Source: Korarchaeum sp964519515 (GTDB taxonomy: Archaea; Korarchaeota; Korarchaeia; Korarchaeales; Korarchaeaceae). Taken from it: a DNA stretch of 18,649 nucleotides. Of this stretch, positions 6,214 through 14,050 are shown piece after piece. A model generated the notes under the pieces. It was given only the letters and a program-made list of their open reading frames with translations. It was not told the DNA's origin and searched no databases. The translations under genes were made by a program, and so were the position numbers. The stretch lies in contig CAZFIJ010000025.1 of NCBI GenBank assembly GCA_964519515.1, positions 1 to 18,649 of the forward strand. The letters are read 5' to 3'. Within the stretch, counting starts at the first letter, position 1. Every line of letters starts with the position of its first letter.

Positions 6214-8304
6214 ATGTGCTTAGATGAGCTCTTAGGGAGAGTAGGTGTCAGGGAGCTTTACCCAACTCAGAAGGAGATCTTGGACAGGGGATTAGTTAGC
6301 GAGGGGAATTTCGTATTAGCAGCCCCTACTGCCTCAGGCAAGACTTTAGCAGCTGAGATAGTGATGAATGAAGAGCTAGAGAGAGGGGGGAAGGTAGTCT
6401 ACTTAGTCCCCTTGAGGTCCCTCGCTTACGAGAAATTTGAGGAGTTCTCCAGGGTCTTCGATAAGTGGAGCGTGAGAGTATCTATCGGCGATTACGATTC
6501 CTCAGATGAGCCCTTGGGGAAGCATGACCTCATAGTGATGACTTATGAGAAATTCGACTCCCTTCAGAGGCACAGGAGCTCCTGGTTGAGTAGCGTGAGC
6601 TTATTAGTCCTAGATGAAGTTCACTACGTCGGCGACCCGAGTAGAGGGCCTACGCTCGAGATGGCCGTATCGAAATTCATGCATGAGAACGATTCCAGGA
6701 GGATAGCTTTGAGCGCTACTATAACTAACTTGGAGGAGATAGCTCATTGGTTGCGAGCTACCCCGATAAGAGTGGATTGGAGGCCCGTCCCCTTGAGAGT
6801 GGGCATGTACGCTGGGGGGAAGTTGATATACCCAGATGGCGAGGAGAGGTTAGAGGGAGAGGGCGTAATCCCCTTGTTGAGGAAGTGCTTGACTGATGGA
6901 GGCCAAGCTATCGTGTTCTACAATAAGAGGAGTGATGCCGTATCTTGGGCTGAGAAACTAGCTTCTTACTTCAATATGATCGGTGATGATCCCCTTGAGG
7001 GAGTTGACTTATCCTCTTACGGTTCCTCTAAGCTCTTAGAGAAGCTCTCCAATGTGATGAAGAGGGGAGTAGCGTTCCATCACGCTGGCCTCCCCTTCGA
7101 GTTGAGGAGAGCTGTGGAGAGGGCCTTCAGGAGGGGATCGGTCAGGATATTGACTGCCACCCCTACGCTAGCAGCTGGAGTGAACTTACCAGCTAGGACA
7201 GTTATAGTGAGCTCCTACATGAGGTACAACTCTAAGTTAGGTAGGATGACCCCTATCTCCATCATGGAGTTCTGGCAGATGGCCGGTAGGGCTGGGAGGC
7301 CCGGTTATGATACTCACGGGGAAGCTTACATAATAGCTAAGCAGAGCGAGGCTAAGAGGGTATTCAAGTACATAAGCTCGGATCCCGAGCCTATCTCATC
7401 TAACTTACACGATACATCCTCACTCAAGAACCACCTGTTGGCTCTGATAGCTAGCGCTGAGCCTATATCCTCAGGTGAGATCCTAGAGATATTCGAGAGG
7501 ACCCTATTGTACATTCAGGGAGGGGATAAGTTCCTGAGTAGGACTATACCATTCCTCCTAGAGTCTCTTAAGGAAGCAGGGTTCATCCAGGAGGTTAGAA
7601 ATTCATATAGAGCGACTTCCTTGGGGAGGAGGGTCTCGGAGCTTTACATAGATACATCATCAGCTCAGATGATGATAGAAGCTTTAGATGAGTTAAGTAA
7701 GAGGTATAAAGTGGAGGACGTCGAGCTTCCGGTCCTCCATCTCCTCTGCATGCTCCCGGACATGCCGAAGGTCTACGGCAGGGGGAGGACTGAGGTACTC
7801 AAGGAAGCTCTAGAGGAGTTAGATCCACTGATCCCCATAGAGGAATCCCCTATCTCATCCTATAGCGAGCTCATGCAAGTGATTAGGGGCGCTATATCCC
7901 TAAAGATGTGGATCTCAGGTCAGAGCGATGGTGAGATAGAGGAGAAGCTAGGGGTCGAGCCCGGCGATCTGAGGAACTTAGCTGAGAGTGGGGAGTGGCT
8001 CTGTTACTCTTTCTCAGAAATATCGAAGCTTTTTGGTGAGAAAGAGATATCAGAATGGCTCAGAATACTCTCAATGAGGATAAGATATGGGGTACCTGAG
8101 GAACTCCTATCCTTAGTGATCCTCAAGGGAGTGGGCAGGGTGAGAGCTAAGCTCCTCTACGAAGCCGGCTACAGGACCGTTAGGGATATAGCTGAAACTG
8201 AGCCAGAGCAATTGGAGAGGGTAGTGGGTATAGGGAAGCAACTCTCTAAGGAGTTAGTGGATCAGGCGAGGTCGTTGGTTTATGTGGGTTCATCCGATAG
8301 ATAG
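6214..8304 (+). CDS. hel308: Hel308-type superfamily 2 DNA helicase
   Basis: Hel308 (Hjm) is an ATP-dependent 3'-5' helicase that acts on forked DNA and helps restart stalled replication forks. The 696-residue protein has Walker A APTASGKT (37-44), DEVH box (134-137), the SAT motif in ALSATI, and motif VI QMAGRAGR (355-362). The ratchet/winged-helix region follows, and a C-terminal helix-hairpin-helix lies around 645-690 (KGVGRVRAKLLYEAGY, VVGIGKQL). ATG 6214 follows the MCM stop by 9 nt with a GGGATCGGG-like site. Its 3' end overlaps purB by 23 nt. Placement directly behind MCM and GINS23 fits a role at replication forks. Confidence 0.95.
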   Translation: MCLDELLGRVGVRELYPTQKEILDRGLVSEGNFVLAAPTASGKTLAAEIVMNEELERGGKVVYLVPLRSLAYEKFEEFSRVFDKWSVRVSIGDYDSSDEPLGKHDLIVMTYEKFDSLQRHRSSWLSSVSLLVLDEVHYVGDPSRGPTLEMAVSKFMHENDSRRIALSATITNLEEIAHWLRATPIRVDWRPVPLRVGMYAGGKLIYPDGEERLEGEGVIPLLRKCLTDGGQAIVFYNKRSDAVSWAEKLASYFNMIGDDPLEGVDLSSYGSSKLLEKLSNVMKRGVAFHHAGLPFELRRAVERAFRRGSVRILTATPTLAAGVNLPARTVIVSSYMRYNSKLGRMTPISIMEFWQMAGRAGRPGYDTHGEAYIIAKQSEAKRVFKYISSDPEPISSNLHDTSSLKNHLLALIASAEPISSGEILEIFERTLLYIQGGDKFLSRTIPFLLESLKEAGFIQEVRNSYRATSLGRRVSELYIDTSSAQMMIEALDELSKRYKVEDVELPVLHLLCMLPDMPKVYGRGRTEVLKEALEELDPLIPIEESPISSYSELMQVIRGAISLKMWISGQSDGEIEEKLGVEPGDLRNLAESGEWLCYSFSEISKLFGEKEISEWLRILSMRIRYGVPEELLSLVILKGVGRVRAKLLYEAGYRTVRDIAETEPEQLERVVGIGKQLSKELVDQARSLVYVGSSDR

Positions 8305-9652
8305 TAGGTATGGATCCGAGCGTATGCGAGCTATATTCAGGCAGGAGAATAGGATAAAGCTCATGGCATCTGTCGAAGCCCTCTACACTAGGGCTTTAGC
8401 TGAGAGGGGATTGATCCCTGAGGGAGCAGCTGAGGCTATTGAGAGAGCGGCTGAGGAAGTCACACCTGAGGACGTGAGAGTAGAGGAATCATTAGTGAAG
8501 CATGAGACCATGGCTCTCGTCAGGGCTATCTCTAAGAGAGCTGGGAAGTACGGTGAATACTTGCATTTGGGATTGACGTCGAACGATATATTGGATACAG
8601 TCATGGGGATACAGATAAAGCAAGCTGGGTACATAATATTGAGGAGCGCTGCCTCTCTCTTAGAGAAGATAATTGAGAGGGGGGAGGAGTCATTAGATAT
8701 CGTCTGCTTAGGTAGGACTCACGGAGTAGTAGCTGACCCAATTCCCCTCTCAATGAAGTTCGCTCTATGGTCTTACTATATCAGGAGATCCATCGCTAGG
8801 TTCATGAGCTCCCTGAATGAAGCATCAGTCGGCAAACTCAGGGGAGCCGTCGGCACTGCTGCGGCTTCAATAGAATTGGGGATCGATGACCCTCTCGAAG
8901 TGGAGAGCGAGGTCCTGAGGGCTTTAGGATTGAGCTCCCCTGAGATAACTACGCAAGTAGTCCCTAGGGATAGGTTAGCTAATCTGATCCTCTCTATGTC
9001 CCTCTTCTCATCCGTATTGGACACGATAGCTAATGAGATAAGGAACTTGCACAGGACTGAGATAAGTGAGATCAAGGAGCACTTCGAGGAGAGGCAAGTG
9101 GGCTCGAGCACTATGCCCCATAAGATGAACCCTATTAACAGCGAGAAAGTCTGCGGATTGGCTAGGTTGATGAGGTCCTTGGCTATAGCTGCTCTAGAGA
9201 ACGTAGTGCTGGAGCATGAGAGAGATCTGACGAATAGTTCTGTGGAGAGAGTTATTTTACCCGAGGCCTTCCTGATCCTAGAGGAGCAGATAAATACTCT
9301 TTCCGCTGTCATGGAGAACCTCGAGATAGATAGGGCGAGGATAGAGGAGAACCTAGAGAAGTACGGTGATATAGCTCTGAGCGAGAGGCTCATGATATGG
9401 TTAGTCAAGAAGGGGTTGGGAAGGCAGGAAGCTCATGAGATCGTGAGGAGGATATCCTTGAGATCCAGTAGGAGCGGTAGGAGGTTCATAGATGAGGTAC
9501 TGAATGATGAGACCCTATCTAAGTTATTGAAGCGTGAGGAGATCGAGGCCATATTCCGACCCCAGAGTTACATCGGATTGGGGAGGGAGCTCTCTATCAA
9601 GGAGTTCAGGGAAGCGAGGGAGTTCCTGAAGGAGGTGCTTCTAAACGGGTGA
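8282..9652 (+). CDS. purB: Adenylosuccinate lyase
   Basis: PurB cleaves SAICAR and adenylosuccinate, releasing fumarate in purine synthesis. The 456-residue protein begins with the family N-terminus HPIDSRYGS. TSND is at 99-102, RTHG with a catalytic His at 145-148, and the fumarate-lyase signature GSSTMPHKMNP at 274-284 on the flexible catalytic loop. The ATG at 8282 lies inside the end of hel308 (23-nt overlap) and has GAGGT 9 nt upstream. The conserved HPIDSRYG directly after it supports this start. Its last codons (Lys-Glu-Val) contain GGAGGTG, which appears to serve as ribosome binding site for the next gene. Confidence 0.96.
   Translation: MWVHPIDSRYGSERMRAIFRQENRIKLMASVEALYTRALAERGLIPEGAAEAIERAAEEVTPEDVRVEESLVKHETMALVRAISKRAGKYGEYLHLGLTSNDILDTVMGIQIKQAGYIILRSAASLLEKIIERGEESLDIVCLGRTHGVVADPIPLSMKFALWSYYIRRSIARFMSSLNEASVGKLRGAVGTAAASIELGIDDPLEVESEVLRALGLSSPEITTQVVPRDRLANLILSMSLFSSVLDTIANEIRNLHRTEISEIKEHFEERQVGSSTMPHKMNPINSEKVCGLARLMRSLAIAALENVVLEHERDLTNSSVERVILPEAFLILEEQINTLSAVMENLEIDRARIEENLEKYGDIALSERLMIWLVKKGLGRQEAHEIVRRISLRSSRSGRRFIDEVLNDETLSKLLKREEIEAIFRPQSYIGLGRELSIKEFREAREFLKEVLLNG
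9631..9647 (+). promoter_or_regulatory. Shine-Dalgarno and putative ACG start of the beta-CASP gene
   Basis: GGAGGTG at 9631-9637 is a near-perfect Shine-Dalgarno. Seven nt later comes ACG (9645-9647), in frame with the beta-CASP gene and directly after an in-frame TAA (9642-9644). The codons from ACG to the first TTG (9669) encode EIGLRF, completing the conserved first strand LRFLGGA. No ATG, GTG or TTG exists between the stop and 9669. Confidence 0.45.
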
Positions 9653-10967
9653 GATAGGGCTTAGGTTCTTGGGAGGAGCTAGATCCATCGGTAGATCCAG
9701 CATAGAGATCATTTGTAAGAATCCCATCATACTGGACTCTGGTGTGGATGTGGGAGCTAGTTCAAAGCTCCTCCCATCGGACCCTAAGTCGGATCCTGAA
9801 GCTCTGATCCTCACGCACGCTCACTTAGATCACTACGGAGCTAGTCCATCGATACTGAGGAGATGGGATTGCGATACTTACGTAACCCCTCCCACAGTAG
9901 ACGTGGGGGAGATCTTACTGAAGGACTTCATCAGCCTCTCCCCAGAGTACGGTGAGAGGCCTTACTCTATTCAAGACATCCAGCTCATTAGGAGGAGGGA
10001 GAGATCGATCAGGCTCAATGATTACGTAACTCTAGATGGATGGGAGCTCAGGACTTTCAATGCGGGTCACGTCCTCGGATCGGTGATGATACACCTCACA
10101 GCGATCGATGGACCTAGCATCCTTTACACCGGAGATATAAACACAGCAGGAACTAGAACCCTCAGAGGGGCTGAGACCGAGCTCCCTAAGGTCGATTATT
10201 TGATAATAGAGGGGACTTATGGTGGGGATGACGATATACATCCCTCTAGGAAGAAAGTGGAGAGGCAGTTCATAGAGGATATAAGGAACGTTATAGCGAG
10301 TGGAGGCGTCACTATAATACCTACTTTCGCCCTAGGTAGGGCTCAAGAAGTCCTATTAACTTTGATAAGTCATATGGAATCTGGTGTCCTTCAGGAAGTC
10401 CCTATATTCGTCGATGGGATGATAAGGGAGATATCGAAATACTACAATGCGTATTGGTCTTGGTTGAGGCCGGAGCTCCAGAGGATGATAAGGGAGAGCA
10501 AGAGGGGGCTATTCGATCACAGAGCTATAGAGGAAGTGAGGAATAGGGAGGAACTCCTGGAGATAAGCGAGCCCTTCATAATCGTCACGACGTCCGGTAT
10601 GCTTCAGGGAGGTCCTGTACTCACGTATCTGAAGCACTTCGGGACTAAGAGGGGGAATCTGATATACTTGACGGGCTATCAAGTGAGGGGGACCAGGGGG
10701 AGGATGCTCTTAGATGGTATCAGGCAGATCCCTATGCAAGATAGCATAATAGAGGTTAAGTGCGATGTCAAATTCGCTGATTTCTCAGCTCACGCCGATC
10801 AACCCAATTTGATAAACTTCATAACGAGGATAGCCAGTAAGGGGCTCAAGGAAGTGATACTAGTTCACGGTGAACCTGATAAATTGATCCAATTGAGGAG
10901 GAAGTTAGAAGCGAGAGGGATAAGGGCTTATATACCTTATGAAGGTGAGATAGTGAGGATAAAGTGA
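9645..10967 (+). CDS. Beta-CASP metallo-beta-lactamase ribonuclease, aCPSF2-like
   Basis: The family consists of zinc-dependent RNA nucleases related to CPSF73 and RNase J. Without N-terminal KH domains and at about 440 aa it resembles archaeal aCPSF2 rather than aCPSF1. Numbered from ACG 9645, it has HAHLDH (58-63), His142 in AGHVLGS, Asp164 in YTGD, Glu189 of motif A (EGTYG), motif B His383 in FSAHAD and motif C His408 in LVHGE. All metal and catalytic positions are present. The conventional TTG start at 9669 would begin at the last residue before GGAR and delete most of the first conserved beta strand, so I place the start at ACG, an inference. It overlaps purB by 8 nt and closes the GINS23-MCM-Hel308-PurB operon. 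Confidence 0.88.
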   Translation, partial: TGEIGLRFLGGARSIGRSSIEIICKNPIILDSGVDVGASSKLLPSDPKSDPEALILTHAHLDHYGASPSILRRWDCDTYVTPPTVDVGEILLKDFISLSPEYGERPYSIQDIQLIRRRERSIRLNDYVTLDGWELRTFNAGHVLGSVMIHLTAIDGPSILYTGDINTAGTRTLRGAETELPKVDYLIIEGTYGGDDDIHPSRKKVERQFIEDIRNVIASGGVTIIPTFALGRAQEVLLTLISHMESGVLQEVPIFVDGMIREISKYYNAYWSWLRPELQRMIRESKRGLFDHRAIEEVRNREELLEISEPFIIVTTSGMLQGGPVLTYLKHFGTKRGNLIYLTGYQVRGTRGRMLLDGIRQIPMQDSIIEVKCDVKFADFSAHADQPNLINFITRIASKGLKEVILVHGEPDKLIQLRRKLEARGIRAYIPYEGEIVRIK

Positions 10968-10999
10968 TATTACTCAGATATTACATCCGCTTCAGCTCC

Positions 11000-11006
11000 T
11001 TTTTAA
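11000..11006 (+). promoter_or_regulatory. TATA-like element upstream of the Era-like GTPase gene
   Basis: TTTTTAA in a pyrimidine-rich stretch lies about 33 nt upstream of ATG 11036, predicting a very short leader. The T-rich run could equally end transcription of the upstream operon. The 68-nt gap holds no other gene. Confidence 0.35.
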
Positions 11007-11035
11007 CACCTCCCCTCGGGATGACGCGATAAGGG

Positions 11036-11680
11036 ATGCAGAGCGTAGAGGAGCTCCACCAGGATGGGTTCTTATCCAAGTTGTTCTCCGCTATACATAA
11101 GAGGAAGAGGATCTCTCTGGGCATATACGGTCCAGTCAACTCTGGGAAGACTACACTAGCGAATAGGATATGCATGGACTTCGCCGGTAGGAAGATGGGT
11201 TCAGTGAGCAGAGTCCCCCATGAGACTAGATCTGTCAACGTCATGGAGAACGTCGTCTTGAAGCTCAAGAACGGATCCTCTATAATAATGGATGTGATAG
11301 ATACTCCGGGGATAGCCACTAGGATAACTTACAGGAGCTTCATGAGATACGGCTTCAAGAAGGATGAAGCGATAGAGAGGGCTGCTGAAGCAGCTAGAGG
11401 CGTAGTTGAAGCTATAAGAAGTATGGAGAGGGTTGATTTAGCTTTATTAGTCATCGATTCGAGTAAGGATGCGACCTCGCAAGTCAATTGGGTCATAGCG
11501 GGTAACCTGAAGGCTAGGCTCATCCCCTACATAGTAGCAGCTAATAAGATAGATCTGCCCTACGCTAAGCCTAAGAGCGTCAAGAGAGTATTTCCAGATG
11601 ATATAGTCATCCCCATATCGGCCCTGAGGGGAGATAATATCAGCTCCCTCTACGAAGCCATAGTCAATTTAGCTAGATAG
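11036..11680 (+). CDS. Era/Ras-like small GTPase, OapA/ArvA-like
   Basis: The 214-residue protein is a stand-alone GTPase with G1 GPVNSGKTT (32-40), G3 DTPG (89-92), G4 NKID (170-173) and G5 SAL (195-197). The blocks YGPxNSGKTTLANRI, VPHETR (60-65) and EAARGVVEAI match, from memory, the archaeal family called OapA or ArvA, linked to extracellular vesicle formation in Haloferax. The N-terminus is short with no membrane span, and no KH domain follows, so it is not Era itself. The Zn-ribbon gene 9 nt downstream strengthens the assignment, because the GTPase and zinc-ribbon protein cluster in Euryarchaeota. No OapB/ArvB-like gene is in the window. GTPase identity is sure; a vesicle role here is inferred. 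Confidence 0.85.
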   Translation: MQSVEELHQDGFLSKLFSAIHKRKRISLGIYGPVNSGKTTLANRICMDFAGRKMGSVSRVPHETRSVNVMENVVLKLKNGSSIIMDVIDTPGIATRITYRSFMRYGFKKDEAIERAAEAARGVVEAIRSMERVDLALLVIDSSKDATSQVNWVIAGNLKARLIPYIVAANKIDLPYAKPKSVKRVFPDDIVIPISALRGDNISSLYEAIVNLAR

Positions 11681-11689
11681 TGTGAAAAG

Positions 11690-12007
11690 ATGTCGATAAG
11701 GACGATCCTCAAGTGTAGATCCTGTGGCTTCGAGATAGATGCTGGGAGATCGGATCGCTCTATCCCTGAGGCTTGTCCATCCTGCGGGAGGAGGGAGTTA
11801 GAGTTCCAAGTGAGCTTTGAGAGAGTCACTCGAGGAGATGAAGTCGGGGTTGAGCCCATCTTGAGTGAAGCTTTCATAAAGCAAGTAGCTCAGGGTGAAT
11901 ACCTGATAGATATATCAGCTACTGATGACGTAGCTATAGCTGAACTCGAGCCCGGGGTCTATGAGATCATAATTAAGACCTCGAGATCTTCCTCCCGATC
12001 ACGATGA
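11690..12007 (+). CDS. Zinc-ribbon protein, OapC/ArvC-like (COG3364)
   Basis: This small protein (105 aa) has an N-terminal zinc ribbon with Cys9, Cys12, Cys29 and Cys32 (CRSCG, CPSCG). A C-terminal segment GEYLIDI...VAIAELEPGVYEIII resembles the beta-rich end of archaeal OapC/ArvC proteins. The assignment rests partly on its position 9 nt behind the OapA/ArvA-like GTPase. The last nine residues (TSRSSSRSR) are low complexity and lie in the 35-nt overlap with the convergent trmI gene, so they may be a read-through extension of an older end. The start ATG 11690 has only a weak GTGA site. Zinc binding is well supported; cellular role unknown. Confidence 0.75.
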   Translation: MSIRTILKCRSCGFEIDAGRSDRSIPEACPSCGRRELEFQVSFERVTRGDEVGVEPILSEAFIKQVAQGEYLIDISATDDVAIAELEPGVYEIIIKTSRSSSRSR

Positions 12008-12749
12008 AGCCAGTGTGCCCTATCATCCATGGAGCCGGCCTGGTCCTCCTCTCATCACTCTCATATTCCCTATCCAGAATCTCATGAATCTCAATGAGCC
12101 CAAATCCGACTTCCCTAGCTTTCAAGACGGTCTTATTGACTTGTTCGCATGAAGGGAGGAAAGCTAAGAAAGTGCCGTTTGGCTTCAGTCTATCATGCAC
12201 TTGAGGCAAGACCTCCCATGGATCGGGGATATCTAAGAATATAGCATCGACGTTTGACTCATCTATCCCCTCTTTCGCATCCTTATGCTTTAATACTACA
12301 TTATCGATCCCTAATAGCCTCAAGTTCCTCTCAGCTGTCTCTAAAGATTCCCTCCTGATATCGTAACTGTATAGCCTCCCGTTCCGGCCTAAGAAGTTCG
12401 CTAGCACCATCGTGAGAGCCCCAGATCCCGTGCCTATCTCGACTACAGTATCCCCCGGCCTTATACCCGATTTCAGTATCATGAAACCAGCGTCCTTAGG
12501 ATAGATTATTTGCGTGGCTCTCCCTATCTTCTCAATGTAATCCGTCAATATCGGCTTATGTACTTCGACTCTCTCCCCTTTGCTAGTCTCAATTATGCAG
12601 CCCCACTCCTTCCCTATTATCTCCGAGAGGTCTACCGACCCTTTATGCGTGTGTAAGACTTTACCCCTCTTCACTTTGACCAAGAACTTCTTAGGTTTCC
12701 CTTTCTTCCCATAGATAACTAAGAGCGCTGCTTCATCCTCAGATATCAG
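11973..12749 (-). CDS. trmI: tRNA (adenine-N1)-methyltransferase TrmI (positions 57/58)
   Basis: TrmI methylates A57/A58 in the T loop of tRNAs using SAM, a thermostability modification in archaea. The protein has an N-terminal beta domain (VLHTHKG), the SAM motif VVEIGTGSGALT (about 102-113) and the active-site block LDIPDPW (about 172-178). The first standard start codon is TTG at 12683, but the frame is open upstream and encodes ISEDEAALLVIYGKKGKPKK, which aligns with the known N-terminus of archaeal TrmI (MIREGDKVVLVD... in Pyrococcus). No ATG, GTG or TTG lies there. CTG at 12749 sits 7 nt after GGGGGGTG, giving 258 aa, close to the usual ~253. I take CTG as start, an inference. The gene follows geranylgeranyl reductase and overlaps the zinc-ribbon gene tail to tail. 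Confidence 0.9.
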   Translation of the reverse strand: MISEDEAALLVIYGKKGKPKKFLVKVKRGKVLHTHKGSVDLSEIIGKEWGCIIETSKGERVEVHKPILTDYIEKIGRATQIIYPKDAGFMILKSGIRPGDTVVEIGTGSGALTMVLANFLGRNGRLYSYDIRRESLETAERNLRLLGIDNVVLKHKDAKEGIDESNVDAIFLDIPDPWEVLPQVHDRLKPNGTFLAFLPSCEQVNKTVLKAREVGFGLIEIHEILDREYESDERRTRPAPWMIGHTGFIVIGRKISRS

Positions 12750-12764
12750 ATCTGAGCACCCCCC
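12747..12764 (-). promoter_or_regulatory. Shine-Dalgarno and putative CTG start of trmI
   Basis: On the minus strand GGGGGGTG (12764-12757), overlapping the TAG of the upstream gene, is followed after 7 nt by CTG (12749-12747). It is the only strong ribosome binding site near the conserved N-terminus. The TTG at 12683 has none. ATA at 12746 is the next possible near-cognate codon. Confidence 0.5.
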
Positions 12765-13906
12765 TATAGGAGGGCCCTAGCTACTTTAGTAGCTAGTACG
12801 GGATGCTTCATCAACTTCATCGCGACCTTACCTATCTCTATACCGTTCGCGAGATTTATCACATCTTCATAATCCAGTACATTTGCTAACTCATTGAGGT
12901 CATTATCACTCAATCTTTCAAAGACTCTCATCGCCCTCAAGCTATCCTTTATCCTCTTGATCCACCCCTCGTACTCCCTCTCGAAGGAGCTCAACGCCTT
13001 CCTCGAGGTATCTCCCCTCTCCAAGGCCTCAGCTATAGCCTTGCTCACTGCCTTGCCGGCAGCTATAGAGGAATGTATCCCAGCGCCCGTGAAGGGGATC
13101 ACCATACCAGCAGCATCTCCTATCAGGATGACGCCATCCCCTATGTACTCCTTAGCCAACCCCCCTATGGGGACGACGTAACCGCCCGCTCCAATTATCT
13201 TAGCTCTCCTGAATATCTCAGGCCTCTCCTTTATGAACTTATCTAAGTAGAGCTTGGGGGAACCCGGTCTAACGCCTATGCCCACATTAGCTACATACTC
13301 ATCCTTGGGGAAGATCCACGCATAACCACCAGGTGCCATAGAGCCTACGTATATCCTCCCGGAGTTATGGGAGTCTAACTCCAATCCTACCATCTTGTAT
13401 TGATAAGTGGGGATTAGCTCAGTGCTGTTATCTAGGCCCGAGGACTTCGCGACCACTGAGTTATATCCGTCAGCCCCGACAACGACTTTCCCCCTTAAAG
13501 TCTCTCCCTTAACTGTTTTGACGCCACAAACTCTACCATTTTCCTTTAAGACGCTCTCAACTCTCTCCCCAACTCTTATCTCAGCACCAGCTAGGTAAGC
13601 TCTCTTCGCGAGCTCCAAGAGGAATAAGTCCTTATTTATAGCGTAACCGTGGAGGGGTATCTCCACGTATTTCCCGGATGGAGCGTAGACCTTCATGTTC
13701 AACTCATTCGAGACCACACCGGGTTTGGGCTCTATGCCGGCTGTCTCGAATGTCGTCTTACTGGTCCCCTCACCGCAAGGTTTCCAAGCCCTTATATCTG
13801 AATAAGCCTCAAGCAAGATCACTTTAAGCCCTAACTCCGCTGAAAACTTCGCTGCTGAGAGTCCAGCGGGTCCTCCTCCTACTACTATGACGTCCCATTC
13901 CTCCAT
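12764..13906 (-). CDS. Geranylgeranyl reductase family flavoprotein
   Basis: Members of this FAD-dependent family saturate the isoprenoid chains of archaeal membrane lipids (digeranylgeranylglycerophospholipid reductase). The 380-residue protein opens with the dinucleotide-binding motif GGGPAG (10-15). KPCGEG (42-47) carries the Cys typical of geranylgeranyl reductases. VVGADG near 142-147 and GDAAGM (263-268) bind FAD, and GGYAWIFP is a family landmark at the substrate cavity. Related plant and bacterial enzymes act on chlorophyll precursors, but in an archaeon the lipid role is expected. ATG 13906 is well placed, with GGGTG 5 nt upstream. trmI follows after 14 nt, probably co-transcribed. 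Confidence 0.92.
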   Translation of the reverse strand: MEEWDVIVVGGGPAGLSAAKFSAELGLKVILLEAYSDIRAWKPCGEGTSKTTFETAGIEPKPGVVSNELNMKVYAPSGKYVEIPLHGYAINKDLFLLELAKRAYLAGAEIRVGERVESVLKENGRVCGVKTVKGETLRGKVVVGADGYNSVVAKSSGLDNSTELIPTYQYKMVGLELDSHNSGRIYVGSMAPGGYAWIFPKDEYVANVGIGVRPGSPKLYLDKFIKERPEIFRRAKIIGAGGYVVPIGGLAKEYIGDGVILIGDAAGMVIPFTGAGIHSSIAAGKAVSKAIAEALERGDTSRKALSSFEREYEGWIKRIKDSLRAMRVFERLSDNDLNELANVLDYEDVINLANGIEIGKVAMKLMKHPVLATKVARALL

Positions 13907-13930
13907 GACGACACCCAGTGATTTCGCAGG

Positions 13931-13940
13931 TACTATATTT
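13931..13940 (-). promoter_or_regulatory. TATA box of the geranylgeranyl reductase-trmI unit
   Basis: On the minus strand AAATATAGTA is centred about 29 nt upstream of the ATG at 13906, predicting a very short leader. The rest of the 190-nt divergent gap (13907-14096) holds the promoter and leader of the rightward winged-helix gene and no further coding frame. Confidence 0.45.
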
Positions 13941-14014
13941 CAGCATTTTCGCCCCGCCATCTAGATTCGTTAATCGACGAAAAAAATGCGGAGGGGCACG
14001 ACAGATGATAAAAG

Positions 14015-14022
14015 TTTTATAG
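14015..14022 (+). promoter_or_regulatory. TATA box of the winged-helix/archaeosine transglycosylase unit
   Basis: TTTTATAG lies within the inverted repeat ATAAAA-G-TTTTAT. It predicts transcription starting near 14044, about 50 nt before the TTG start at 14097. An inverted repeat over a TATA box could also be an operator. Confidence 0.45.
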
Positions 14023-14050
14023 TGATGAATGTTAATAATAGTTAGGATGG

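Noticed and set aside
8776..9408. 210-codon open frame on the minus strand inside purB
   Set aside because: Its peptide is low-complexity and Ser/Leu-rich with no family resemblance. It is antisense to a well-conserved enzyme whose codon bias creates long reverse frames.
11021..11032. Three-codon upstream reading frame (ATG ACG CGA TAA) before the GTPase gene
   Set aside because: The predicted transcription start is at or after this point, so it is probably not in the mRNA. Such tiny frames are common by chance.
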